Assembly (NCBI RefSeq): GCF_003151255.1
Contig: NZ_CP029481.1
Coordinates: 1,736,001-1,800,000, forward strand
Source: Microvirga sp. 17 mud 1-3
GTDB lineage: Bacteria > Pseudomonadota > Alphaproteobacteria > Rhizobiales > Beijerinckiaceae
Reading direction: 5' to 3'
Length of the DNA: 64,000 nucleotides
Shown: positions 54,613 to 62,832 of the stretch, piece by piece
Numbering within the stretch: the stretch's first letter is position 1
Layout: each line of letters starts with the position of its first letter
The notes under the pieces: model-generated
What the model saw: the letters and a program-made list of their open reading frames with translations, nothing else
What the model was told of the DNA's origin: nothing
Database searches by the model: none
Program-made: the position numbers and the translations under genes

Positions 54613-55040
54613 GATGAACTCCTTGTCCGTCAGGTTCCCCAGGTTCTGGACCTTGCCACCGTAGGAAGGTCAAGGGCTTTAGGTCAGCTCTCGGACAAAA
54701 CAGCACATCCGTCGGTTGCTCAGGTCAGTGCCGGTGTCTGTGGGATCGCATCCTGAAATCGAACAGGAAAGCGTGCCTCGTCGGACGCGCCTTTCTAGAC
54801 GCGCCAAGGCGCAGGCGCGTCGTATTGCATCCGCGCTCCAAATGAGCCTAGCGATACGCCGTCACGACATGAGTGCTCATCTATTCTAGCTTGCTTTCCG
54901 GCGCTGCTATAGTCTTTGCGTCCGGTCCGATTCGTAGGCCGTTTTCATCAACCTCAGCCGAAGGAGGCGTCACATGGTCCTGAACTTTGCTCCATGCGCT
55001 CACGACGCAGTCCTTCACCTCCTTCATGCTGCAGGTTTCG
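54613..55040. other. Intergenic region between copZ and the DUF1127-like gene
   Basis: About 430 bp. It carries the copZ promoter (54643-54673, listed separately) on the reverse strand and an AAGGAGG at 54961-54967 on the forward strand in front of an ATG at 54974. That ATG opens a 37-codon frame I do not call as a gene. Otherwise nothing is recognised. Confidence 0.4.
54643..54673 (-). promoter_or_regulatory. MerR/CueR-type operator-promoter of copZ
   Basis: On the reverse strand the -35 TTGACC is followed by the dyad ACCTTCC-N7-GCAAGGT (54650-54670; 6 of 7 positions pair) in a 19-20 bp spacer, with a weak -10 CAGAAC near 54643-54648. Long spacers with such a dyad are typical of CueR-controlled copper promoters. 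It lies about 30-60 bp upstream of the copZ start. The regulator gene is not in the window. Confidence 0.65.
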
Positions 55041-55232
55041 ATGAAGCAGATAACGTTGTCCCTGGTCTGGCTGACCATCCGCATTGACATCATCCCGACC
55101 GCGCTCGCGCGCAGGCCGGTTTTTCCGACAAACCGTTCCGATCCTACGCCCGAAATGCTCGAGAGCCTTCGGGCGCGGCTCAGTTCGCATCTCCTCAGGG
55201 ATATCGGGTTGAAGCGCGACAGGCAGGAATGA
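55041..55232 (+). CDS. Small DUF1127-like protein
   Basis: 63-residue frame starting MKQITLSLVWLTIRIDI and ending LESLRARLSSHLLRDIGLKRDRQE. The end follows the DUF1127 pattern (LSxxxLRDIGLxR). The start is uncertain: ATG at 55041, with an in-frame ATG at 55026 and TTG at 54987 as alternatives, and no clear ribosome-binding site. DUF1127 proteins are short, often Arg-rich, and involved in stress or RNA-related processes. A reverse-strand frame covering 54881-55093 competes. Confidence 0.5.
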   Translation: MKQITLSLVWLTIRIDIIPTALARRPVFPTNRSDPTPEMLESLRARLSSHLLRDIGLKRDRQE

Positions 55233-55250
55233 GCGGCATTGAAGACCGCC

Positions 55251-56663
55251 TCAGGGAATCTCGTACACGGAGAACTCGTCGCTCATGCCGCGCAGAGCGG
55301 TTCGCTGCAGAGTAGGGTGGAGGCCTCGTCCCTCGATGATCCGCGAGGTCTGAGGGTCCTCCACCACCGCACCCGTAGCGAAGATGGAGCGTGAGGCGGC
55401 AAGGTTCTGTACCCGCGAGGCGATGTTCACGGTCTGGCCGAAATAATCCTGCCGATCGTTCAGCATCACGGCGAGACAGGGACCCTCATGGATCCCGATC
55501 TTGAGGAGCAGATCCTCCCGCCCACGCCGTTCGTTGAGGGCGCGCATGGCCTCGCGCATCCGCAAGGCGGCCGAGAGGGCGTGGTCCGGCGTCGGGAACG
55601 TGGCCATGACCGCATCGCCGATGGTCTTCACGACCGCTCCGGCCTCGGCCGCGACGATCTCGTTGAGGACACCGAAATGCTCCCGCACGAGATCGTAGGC
55701 GGCGAGGTCGCCCACGCGTTCGTAAAGCTGCGTCGAGCCCTTCAGGTCGGTGAACAGGAATGTCAGGCTCGTGATCTTCAGGCGCTGGTCGATGTCGAGC
55801 GTGTCCGTGCGGTAAAGATCCCGGAAGGTCTGGTTCGACAGAAGGCGCTTGGCCGTGAGAAACGGGCGTCGTCGGCCCAGCATCTCGTGCAGACGGTCAT
55901 TGGCAATCCAGACGGCCGGGAGGACGCGCTTCGAAGTTCGGTTCTCCAGAGACAGACGCAAGGGGCCGGGACGCAGCGAGATCGGCTCGTGCCGCGCGTG
56001 ACCGCCATTGTAGACGATGCTCAGGCTCTGCCGTTCGCGGGTAGGCTCGCCCTTCACCTCGATGAACTGCGCCTCATGAGTGATCGGCTCGAACACGATG
56101 ACGAACTCGGCCGGGAGCTGGAGGGACAGGGACGCGCGCTCGCCCGGAGGAAGCTCCATGGAATCGAGAACGATTTCCTCGAGGATCTCCTGGAACCGTT
56201 CCGTGTCGGGCAGGTCGACTCCTGAGCTCCAGAAGAATTGCCGGTCGTAATCCCACATGGGCAGCTTATCCGGATCGTGCGCCCCGATCCGGCGCACGCG
56301 GGAATTCACCGTGAAGGTAACCTCCACCATTTCGTCGAGGGTGGGCTCGTAGCCTGCGCCGCAAAGGGCGCAGTTGTAGGATTCACGAGTGACGGTCTTC
56401 AGGCTGGTGCCCGCATCCAGCACGCCGCCGCAGCCGGGGCAAAGGACGTTCCAGGACAGCTCGAAAAGGCCGAGGCGGGCCGCATGCAGAAAGGCCGCGA
56501 TGAGGCGCTCCTCGTCGACACCGTGCTTGGCCGCGAGAGCCGGGACGTTGATACGGTTCAGTTCATAGTCTTCGCCCTCGCGGACGAGGCGCTCGATAAG
56601 GTCGACGGCTTTCGCGTCCGCGGATTGGCGCAGGAGGGCGAAGAGTGTCTGGGTCTCGCTCAT
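55251..56663 (-). CDS. DUF5939 domain adenylate/guanylate cyclase
   Basis: 470-residue protein. The N-terminal half (DUF5939) has a four-Cys zinc ribbon-like motif (VLCPGCGGV and YNCALCGAG). The C-terminal class III cyclase domain has metal-binding FLFTDLKGSTQLYERVGD, the catalytic VVKTIGDAVMATF, and DYFGQTVNIASRVQNLA with the transition-state Asn/Arg. The Lys/Asp pair suits adenine, so adenylate cyclase is inferred. Cytosolic. AAGGAGG precedes the ATG. A membrane protein with a cyclic-nucleotide-binding domain is encoded 5 kb away. Confidence 0.92.
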   Translation of the reverse strand: MSETQTLFALLRQSADAKAVDLIERLVREGEDYELNRINVPALAAKHGVDEERLIAAFLHAARLGLFELSWNVLCPGCGGVLDAGTSLKTVTRESYNCALCGAGYEPTLDEMVEVTFTVNSRVRRIGAHDPDKLPMWDYDRQFFWSSGVDLPDTERFQEILEEIVLDSMELPPGERASLSLQLPAEFVIVFEPITHEAQFIEVKGEPTRERQSLSIVYNGGHARHEPISLRPGPLRLSLENRTSKRVLPAVWIANDRLHEMLGRRRPFLTAKRLLSNQTFRDLYRTDTLDIDQRLKITSLTFLFTDLKGSTQLYERVGDLAAYDLVREHFGVLNEIVAAEAGAVVKTIGDAVMATFPTPDHALSAALRMREAMRALNERRGREDLLLKIGIHEGPCLAVMLNDRQDYFGQTVNIASRVQNLAASRSIFATGAVVEDPQTSRIIEGRGLHPTLQRTALRGMSDEFSVYEIP

Positions 56664-56831
56664 GGCAGCCTCCTTGGAGGAGCAGGCCGGTTTCCGGCCT
56701 GGGGGAGCGGTTCAGTCCAGATCGTTGGCGGCCAAGAGCGTGACGGCCACACCAAAAGTATTATAGCAGCTCTATGTTGCCCCTGCTGCCTCCGCGATCA
56801 ATCCCCGGATGACATCCATGGCGGGTTTCTT

Positions 56832-57236
56832 TCAGGCGACGCCGAATTCCTCCGCATAGCGGTTGGCGACGCGGGTCTGCCAGAGGCACAGGGCGGGCGT
56901 CACGATGAGTTCGAGAAACAGCCCGCCGAGCATGAAAAGCGAGGGCAGTCCTGTGAGCATCAGGCCCACGAGCCGCCCGAGCCCGCCGATGACGATGAGA
57001 AGGGTAAGCAGCCGAAAGCGGCCGGTCTTCGCCTCAATGCCCGGAACCGTGCTCCAGAAGCAGACACCGATTCCGAATAGAAGAGCGGACAGGAAGCGGA
57101 AATGGCTCTCCGCCGAGACGCTGACGGAATCGCCCGTCAGAGCGTGGCCGAACAGGATGCCGTAGAGCCCAATGGCGACGGGAAGGATCGCGAGGATCGC
57201 CACCGTCTGCTGCAGAAGCCGCCGTTCCTTCTCCAT
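56832..57236 (-). CDS. DUF4345 membrane protein
   Basis: 134-residue protein with four hydrophobic helices (LLQQTVAILAILPVAIGLYGILFG, HFRFLSALLFGIGVCFW, LLTLLIVIGGLGRLVGLML and LFMLGGLFLELIVTPALC). The HFRFLSALLFGIG block identifies DUF4345. Function unknown. The start at 57236 has AAGGGA upstream; the frame is open to 57443 through sequence that overlaps the divergent GST. Confidence 0.85.
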   Translation of the reverse strand: MEKERRLLQQTVAILAILPVAIGLYGILFGHALTGDSVSVSAESHFRFLSALLFGIGVCFWSTVPGIEAKTGRFRLLTLLIVIGGLGRLVGLMLTGLPSLFMLGGLFLELIVTPALCLWQTRVANRYAEEFGVA

Positions 57237-57433
57237 GGTCCATCCCTTCAGCCTGACCCGGAATTGTGGGTCTTTCGTCCTGTGAATCAATCCGGGGCAC
57301 GCCCTTGTCCACCGGACGGAGCCGCTATGCCTTCCACAACCCTCAAATTTTGGCGCCGCCCGGATGTCCTTCATGGAAAAAGGCTCTAGTGTCCGCGCCG
57401 GCGAAGCCACAACCCCTTTGACGCAGGTTTTCC

Positions 57434-58075
57434 ATGTCCGCACGTTTCGAGCTTCACGGCATCTTCGTTTCCGGTCCGACCTACAAGGTCGGCCTCATGC
57501 TCTCCCTGGCCGGCGAGCCCTTCGACTATACGCACCTGAACCTCATGGAAGGCGAGCACAAGCAGCCTCCCTATCTGGCGAAGCAGCGCTACGGGCAGGT
57601 GCCGCTTCTCGTGGACCGTGCGAACGGCCGCCACCTGTGCCAGTCGGCCGCGATCCTGGAATATCTTGCCGACACCCTGGGCAAGTTCGGCGGCGCGAGC
57701 CTCGATGAGCGCCTTCAGGCCCGCGAATGGCTCTATTGGGATTTCGACCGCCTGGCCGCACCGCTTTACCGGGCCCGCGTCATCAAGATCGGCATCCGCC
57801 CCGCGCCGCCCGAGGTGCTGGAGGATTGTCAGAACGCTGCCAAGACTGCCCTGAAGGTGCTCGATTCCCATCTGGCCGGGCGTGACTGGCTGGTCGGGGA
57901 GGGGGCCACCATCGCGGATATCGACATCTACGGCGTCGTCGCATTCTCGAGCGCTGCCGGGATCGACCTGGCGGACTTTCCACAGATCGTCGCCTGGACG
58001 AAGCGCGTCGAGGCGCTGCCTGGCTTCCAGCCGGCGGAGGCCCTCCTGCCTAAGACCTCCCGCGAGGCGGCATGA
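57434..58075 (+). CDS. Glutathione S-transferase family protein
   Basis: 213-residue GST. The N-terminal domain starts ARFELHGIFVSGPTYKVGLMLSLAG; FVSGPTYK holds the Ser at the active position. QRYGQVPLLVDR (cis-Pro) and LCQSAAILEYLAD (Ser-binding of glutathione) follow, and the C-terminal domain contains WLVGEGATIADIDIYGVVAF. Cytoplasmic; substrate unknown. It overlaps the acetyltransferase gene as ATGA. Confidence 0.9.
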   Translation: MSARFELHGIFVSGPTYKVGLMLSLAGEPFDYTHLNLMEGEHKQPPYLAKQRYGQVPLLVDRANGRHLCQSAAILEYLADTLGKFGGASLDERLQAREWLYWDFDRLAAPLYRARVIKIGIRPAPPEVLEDCQNAAKTALKVLDSHLAGRDWLVGEGATIADIDIYGVVAFSSAAGIDLADFPQIVAWTKRVEALPGFQPAEALLPKTSREAA

Positions 58076-58530
58076 CGACCCTGACCATCCGCGAGGCCGA
58101 GGCCCGTGACCTCGAGGCGATCATCCGCCTGCACGAGGAGGACGAGCTCGGGAGCCACGGCGACGCCTGGACGCCGGAGAACCGCCCCGCCTACGAGGCG
58201 GCTTTCGCGGCGATCGCCCAAAGTCCCGAGAACAGCCTCTTCGTGGCTCTGGACGGGAAGGAAGTGGTCGGCACCTTCCAGCTCACTTTCATTCCCAACC
58301 TGACGGGCCGCGGAGCTCTTCGCGTGAAGGTGGAGAGCGTCAAGGTGAAGGGCGCACGTCGCTCTGGCGGCATCGGCGGACTCATGATGGCCTTCGTCGA
58401 GGAGGAGGCGCTCCGCCGGGGCGCACGGCTATTGGAGCTGTCCTCCAACAAGACGCGCACGAAAGCGCACCGCTTCTACGAGCGCCTTGGTTTCTCGCGC
58501 AGCCACGAGGGTTTCAAGAAGAAGCTCTGA
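58072..58530 (+). CDS. GNAT family N-acetyltransferase
   Basis: 152-residue GNAT. TIREAEARDLEAIIRLHEED starts the fold; the acetyl-CoA binding loop is RRSGGIGGLMMAFVEEEALRRGA (R/Q-x-x-G-x-G/A pattern), and LLELSSNKTRTKAHRFYERLGF is the C-terminal motif B. Transfers an acetyl group from acetyl-CoA to an unknown amine. It starts 4 bp inside the GST stop, so the pair is coupled. Confidence 0.9.
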   Translation: MTTLTIREAEARDLEAIIRLHEEDELGSHGDAWTPENRPAYEAAFAAIAQSPENSLFVALDGKEVVGTFQLTFIPNLTGRGALRVKVESVKVKGARRSGGIGGLMMAFVEEEALRRGARLLELSSNKTRTKAHRFYERLGFSRSHEGFKKKL

Positions 58531-58536
58531 CGGAAC

Positions 58537-58565
58537 GGGGCCGGTGTTTGCGCCGGCCCCTTGCG
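58537..58565 (+). terminator. Hairpin terminator after the acetyltransferase gene
   Basis: GGGGCCGG and CCGGCCCC pair over an 8-base loop followed by TTGCGT, 7 bp after the stop. It lies before the end of the convergent ABC permease gene. Confidence 0.75.
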
Positions 58566-58591
58566 TCCGTTGGGCGTGGATCGAGCCCGTC

Positions 58592-60304
58592 TTACGAAGC
58601 CGATGAGCCGCCGGCTTTCTTCGGGCCGGCCTCGGCGCTGCGGACCAGTTGGATCACCGGCAGGAGGCCGACGAGCACGATCACCAGGGCCGCGAGGGAC
58701 CCGTCCTCGAAGGCGCCTCGGGAGGCGTGGCCGTAGACGAGGGTCGCCAGGGTCTCGGTGTTGAGGGGGCGCAGGAGCAGGGTCGCGGACAATTCCTTGA
58801 TGCAGTCCACGAAAACCAGGAGCGCGGCGCTTGCCAGGGCCGGGCGCAGGAGCGGGATCTGGATCCGCGTGACAAGCTCCCGCGGCCGTGCGCCCAGGAT
58901 ACGCCCAGCATCCTCCAGCCCCGGAGAGACGCGCTCAAGGCCGGCCGTGAGGGAGCCGGTGGCGATCGGCAGGAAGCGGATCAGGTAGGCGATCACGATG
59001 CCTGCGGCGGAACCCATGAGGATCAGGCCGACCCGCTCGCCCGTCAGGGCGCGCCACAGGGAGCCGATGCCCGTGTCGATGGCGACGAGGGGCGTAAGGA
59101 GGCCAAGCGCCAGGACCGTGCCCGGCACCGCATAGCCGATCCCCGCGACTGCGAGCGCCGTCTTGGTCAGGCGCAGGCGCGCGAGTCGCGAGGCGGTGAC
59201 CAGGACGATGCCGAACGCGAGGGTCGCGACGGTCGCAGCGGCCGAAAGGCCGATCGTCGTCAGGAGATGGTTCAGGAAGGCATTGTCCACTTGAGCCGAG
59301 AGGCCACGCCGAAGGACCTCCCGGACGAGGAACGCGACCGGGAGGGCGAAGCCCATCAGCACCGGAACGGCGCAGAACAGGGTCGCCAGCCAGCGCTGGT
59401 GGCCAGTGAGGTTCACGGGCTGGGTGACGCGCGGGCGCCGCGTGGACAGGGAGTAGCGGCGGTCCCGCCGCCCACGGCGTTCGAGGGCGATCAGCACGAT
59501 AACGAAGGCCAGCATCACGCAGGCGATCTGCGCCGCGCCCGCGAGGCTGCCGCGATTCAGCCAGGTGGTGAAGATCGACACGGTCAGGGTCCGTACGCCC
59601 AGATATTCGCTGGCCCCGATATCGTTGAGAGCTTCGAGGAGCGCCAGCGAGAGGCCGACCGCGAGCGCCGGGCGGGCAAGTGGAATCGCGATGGCGCGGA
59701 AAAGCTTGAAGCGGCTCGCGCCGAGGGTCCGCGCTACCTCGATCATGCTGGCGCTCTGGGTGAGGAACATCACCCGCGCGGCGAGATAGACGTAAGGATA
59801 GAGGACGGCTGACATCACGAAGATGCAGCCATAGACGGACCGGATCTCGGGAAACCAGTAATCGCCCCGGGAGGTCCAGCCCATCAGGCTGCGCAGGCCC
59901 ATCTGCACAGGTCCCGCCGAGTCGAAGATCTCAACGTAAATATAGGCCGTGATGTAGGTCGGAACCGCGAGCGGCAGGGGCAGCAGAGCCGCAAGGGCAC
60001 GCCTGCCCGGGAAGCGATGGGCAGTGACGAGCCAGGCTGCGCCGATGCCGACCACGCCCGTAAGGAGCGCGACACCGGCGAGGAGCATGCCGGTGTCCAT
60101 AAGGGCGGCCGGCAGCACGTCCACGGTCACCTGCGCCCACAAGGTCGCCTCGCCCTGCGCGGCGATCCGCACGAGCGAGACGAGCGGCGCCAGGACGAGG
60201 GCCGCCACGGCAACCACGACGGCCACGGACCAGAGCGGCGCGCCGTTAAGGGCGCGCCGCAGGCTCGTGGTGGACAAACGATGGGTGAGAGCGAGGGTGC
60301 TCAT
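58592..60304 (-). CDS. Ferric iron ABC transporter permease (fused, FbpB-like)
   Basis: 570-residue membrane protein with two fused permease halves (about 12 helices). Each half has its coupling helix: EVARTLGASRFKLFRAIAIPLARPALAVG and EDAGRILGARPRELVTRIQIPLLRPALASA. It matches the Fe3+ permeases FbpB/FutB/SfuB. It imports ferric iron (delivered by the upstream binding protein) from periplasm to cytoplasm with an ATPase that is not encoded here. The start at 60304 is chosen because the extra nine residues to 60331 are not needed. It follows the binding protein gene by 44 bp. Confidence 0.93.
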   Translation of the reverse strand: MSTLALTHRLSTTSLRRALNGAPLWSVAVVVAVAALVLAPLVSLVRIAAQGEATLWAQVTVDVLPAALMDTGMLLAGVALLTGVVGIGAAWLVTAHRFPGRRALAALLPLPLAVPTYITAYIYVEIFDSAGPVQMGLRSLMGWTSRGDYWFPEIRSVYGCIFVMSAVLYPYVYLAARVMFLTQSASMIEVARTLGASRFKLFRAIAIPLARPALAVGLSLALLEALNDIGASEYLGVRTLTVSIFTTWLNRGSLAGAAQIACVMLAFVIVLIALERRGRRDRRYSLSTRRPRVTQPVNLTGHQRWLATLFCAVPVLMGFALPVAFLVREVLRRGLSAQVDNAFLNHLLTTIGLSAAATVATLAFGIVLVTASRLARLRLTKTALAVAGIGYAVPGTVLALGLLTPLVAIDTGIGSLWRALTGERVGLILMGSAAGIVIAYLIRFLPIATGSLTAGLERVSPGLEDAGRILGARPRELVTRIQIPLLRPALASAALLVFVDCIKELSATLLLRPLNTETLATLVYGHASRGAFEDGSLAALVIVLVGLLPVIQLVRSAEAGPKKAGGSSAS

Positions 60305-60348
60305 GGTCCGAAAAGGCAAGTGCCCTCCCAATCGGGAGAGCTCTTGCG

Positions 60349-61389
60349 TCAGCGGTCGAACCCGACTTTGTCGACGAGCGCGCTGGCTTTGGCGCGGTTC
60401 TTGGCCACCTCGGCGAGGCTCATCTCCTCAGGGTGCAGGGTGCCGAAGGACTTCACGAGCGGGTTGATCTCGATGCCGGCCCGGACGGGATACTCGTAGT
60501 TCACGTCGGCGAAGACATGCTGGGCCGCCGGGGTCACCATGTATTCCATGAGCTTGAGAGCATTCTCCCGGTGGGGCGCATTCTTCATCATGGCAATGCC
60601 CGAGATGTTCACGTGCGTCTTGCCTCCCTTGAAGGTCGGCAGGATGACCCGGATGGCCTCGGCCCATTTCTTCTGGTCCGGATTGGTGCCGTTGGTCATG
60701 AGGCCCACATAATAGGTGTTGCCGAGGCCGATGTCGCAGACGCCCGCGAGGATATCCTTGGCGACGTCGCGATCACCGCCGGAGGGCTTCTTGGCAAGGT
60801 TCGCCTTCACGCCCTTCAGCCATTCCTCGGTCGCGGCCTCGCCGTGCTTGACGATCATCGCAGCCGTCAGGGCGATATTGTACTGGTGCTGGAAGGAGCG
60901 GGTGCAGATCTTGCCCTTCCACTTGGGGTCGGCGAGATCCTCATAGGTGATCGCCGTGTCCTTGACCCGGTCCTTCGACGCATAGATGGAGCGTGCCCGC
61001 ATCGAGAGGGCGAACCAGCGTCCCTCGGGATCGCGCAGCTGCGCCGGGATGGCGCTGTTCAGCGCCTCGGACTTGACCGGCTGAGTGATGCCGAGATCGA
61101 CCGCCTCCTGGATCCGGCCGATATCAACCGTGATCAGCACGTCCGCCGGGCTGTTCTCGCCCTCGGCCCTGATCCGCTCCGCGAGACCCTGCTCGGAGAA
61201 GATGGCGTTCACCTTGATGCCGGTCGCCTTCGTGAACTCGTCGAGGGTGGCCGAATAGAGGCCCGGCTCGCGGTTCGTATAGACGTTCACGACTTCCTCG
61301 GCAGAGGCAGCCAGGCCCGATCCTGCAAGGGCGCCAAGAGCCACCGCTCCGGCAAGCAGGCCACGCGCAAAAGTCGCATTCATCATCAT
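60349..61389 (-). CDS. Ferric iron ABC transporter periplasmic binding protein (FbpA-like)
   Basis: 346-residue transferrin-like Fe3+ binding protein. A signal peptide ends near AASA; NVYTNREPGLYSATLDEFTKATGIKVN is the N-domain, SPADVLITVDIGRIQEA follows, and the metal Tyr pair is in CDIGLGNTYYVGLM. It captures ferric iron in the periplasm and passes it to the permease encoded 44 bp downstream. Start is one of three consecutive ATG codons (61389, 61386, 61383) with GAGGA upstream. The upstream region has a GTTTAGAA-type dyad. Confidence 0.95.
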   Translation of the reverse strand: MMMNATFARGLLAGAVALGALAGSGLAASAEEVVNVYTNREPGLYSATLDEFTKATGIKVNAIFSEQGLAERIRAEGENSPADVLITVDIGRIQEAVDLGITQPVKSEALNSAIPAQLRDPEGRWFALSMRARSIYASKDRVKDTAITYEDLADPKWKGKICTRSFQHQYNIALTAAMIVKHGEAATEEWLKGVKANLAKKPSGGDRDVAKDILAGVCDIGLGNTYYVGLMTNGTNPDQKKWAEAIRVILPTFKGGKTHVNISGIAMMKNAPHRENALKLMEYMVTPAAQHVFADVNYEYPVRAGIEINPLVKSFGTLHPEEMSLAEVAKNRAKASALVDKVGFDR

Positions 61390-61504
61390 GAAATCCTCGG
61401 CAGCACGTCGTTTAGGGGCCGCAGGCCCCGTTCTGGCCCGCAAGAACCACGACGCTGCCGAAGCGTCAATGAAAATATGTGTGATTTCAATGGTTTATAG
61501 GATT

Positions 61505-61526
61505 TCTAAACTGGCATCAGTTTAGA
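61505..61526 (-). promoter_or_regulatory. Putative iron-responsive dyad upstream of the Fe3+ ABC genes
   Basis: TCTAAACTG and CAGTTTAGA form a perfect 9-bp dyad with a 4-base spacer. The core AGTTTAGAA / TTCTAAAC repeats the element in front of the imelysin operon (41696-41704) and resembles the Irr/ICE box of Rhizobiales. It lies about 115-135 bp upstream of the binding-protein start, in the 143-bp gap behind the cyclic-nucleotide-binding gene. Confidence 0.6.
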
Positions 61527-61532
61527 GAACTT

Positions 61533-62195
61533 CTAGGCTGAGAGGGCGGGCTCGGCTGTGGGCGGCTTGTCAGGCGCGTGGCGCAAACGCGCGATCTCGT
61601 TCTCCATGCGCTCCATATTGGTGAAGAGGCGCTCGGTGGTGAGCCTGAGGAAATAGAAGCCGAATTCCGGGTTCTGGAAATAGAGCTGCCGCACCTCGTC
61701 GTAGGTGATGCTGAGGACCTCGCCGCTCTCGAGACATTCGAGGGTCTGGGTCCGCTTGTTGTCCGGGGACAGGAAGCCCATCTCGCCGACCACGCGCCCC
61801 TGGGGCAGGTCGATCCCCAATTCGCGCAGGCGGAAGCGGCCCGAGAGGGTGTAGTACATGCAATCCGCCGCATCGCCCTTTGCGAACAGAATCTCGCCGG
61901 CCTTCACGGAGCTCTGACGCATGAAGGGCTTGAGCCATTCCATGGACAGGTCGCTCTTCGACGCGACCTTCACCTTCCTGATCAGGCGCAGCATCTGGTA
62001 GAGGCGAAAGCCGTTGAGCGGGAGCAGGATCAGGTTGACGGTCATGCTCGGGTAGAGGCCCATGAAGCTCGCATAGGTCAGCGAGACTACGTTCGCGGCA
62101 ATCCCGATACAGCGCAGCGGGATGATCGTGCGCATCGCGCTGCCCGTGATGGACAAAGCTGCGGCTGTCCATCCGAGGGCTTCTACCCAAGTCAT
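61533..62195 (-). CDS. Membrane protein with cyclic-nucleotide-binding domain
   Basis: 220-residue protein. The N-terminal 75 residues contain two to three hydrophobic helices (VEALGWTAAALSITGSAM, IGIAANVVSLTYASFMGLY, NLILLPLNGFRLYQML), resembling the Popeye layout. The cyclic-nucleotide-binding domain (about 90-200) has VKAGEILFAKGDAADCMYYTLSGRFRL and VVGEMGFLSPDNKRTQTLEC, the phosphate-binding cassette region. It probably binds cAMP or cGMP at the inner membrane. No DNA-binding domain, so it is not Crp/Fnr. The start at 62195 has GAGGGG upstream. Confidence 0.88.
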   Translation of the reverse strand: MTWVEALGWTAAALSITGSAMRTIIPLRCIGIAANVVSLTYASFMGLYPSMTVNLILLPLNGFRLYQMLRLIRKVKVASKSDLSMEWLKPFMRQSSVKAGEILFAKGDAADCMYYTLSGRFRLRELGIDLPQGRVVGEMGFLSPDNKRTQTLECLESGEVLSITYDEVRQLYFQNPEFGFYFLRLTTERLFTNMERMENEIARLRHAPDKPPTAEPALSA

Positions 62196-62375
62196 TGCAA
62201 TTCCCCTCACGGCTCTCGTTCCGCTGGGGCATATAACATTTCGAAGAGAATGTCAGGCGATATGCGATGTCGCACATTCCGCTAGGGAATGTGCGACCGT
62301 GCAGGAGGGGCGAGGCGATGATCCAGGGCTATCGGACCGATTCGCGATTCTATCGGAGACGGCAGGTCCGGAGCG

Positions 62376-62660
62376 TCAGAACCGGAAGCCTGCTCCGACG
62401 CCGCGGCCGGTCATGACAGGTTCGACTGCGGGAGATGAGGGCCGCGGGGCCTCGAGGCGGTCCGGCACGTCGATGGACCGACGCTGCACCTGTGCATTCG
62501 TTTGACGGGTCGCTGCGGTGCCCTTTGTGGCTCCGCCCGCGACCGACGGCGGCGGTGGAACGGGGGTACGCGGCAGGACACCCTGGGGGGCACCCGTGTT
62601 GCAGGCCGCAAGGGTGCCGCAAGCGATAAGGAGAACGGGGAGGGACGCCAGAATACGCAT
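62376..62660 (-). CDS. Small lipoprotein of unknown function
   Basis: 94-residue protein with a lipobox CGTLAAC (Cys near residue 20) and a Pro/Thr-rich mature part (PRTPVPPPPSVAGG). The end MTGRGVGAGFRF could be a strand. No family is recognised. A low-confidence small gene between the cyclic-nucleotide gene and the porin terminator. Confidence 0.55.
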   Translation of the reverse strand: MRILASLPVLLIACGTLAACNTGAPQGVLPRTPVPPPPSVAGGATKGTAATRQTNAQVQRRSIDVPDRLEAPRPSSPAVEPVMTGRGVGAGFRF

Positions 62661-62776
62661 GGTGCTGTTCCGCTATTGACGCACAGTTACCTAAGCCATT
62701 GCGCAAAAATGTCGAGCGTGTCGCGGGATCGTCATTCGACACGGTTTAGGGCCGCATTGCGAGAGCCGGCGGCACG

Positions 62777-62806
62777 AAAAAAAGCCCGGTGGTTTCCCAC
62801 CGGGCT
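62777..62806 (-). terminator. Rho-independent terminator of the porin gene
   Basis: On the reverse strand, AGCCCGGTGG and CCACCGGGCT pair over a 4-base loop, followed by TTTTTTT. It lies 26 bp after the porin stop. Confidence 0.9.
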
Positions 62807-62832
62807 CATGGTGTCGCGTGAGCGACGCCGAC

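Noticed and set aside
54974..55087. Forward 37-codon frame behind a perfect AAGGAGG (54961-54967)
   Set aside because: The ribosome-binding site is good, but the peptide is short, resembles no family and overlaps another frame; not called without translation data.
54881..55093. 70-codon reverse-strand small gene
   Set aside because: It overlaps the forward frame that ends in a DUF1127-like motif and has only a weak ribosome-binding site. It cannot be fully excluded.
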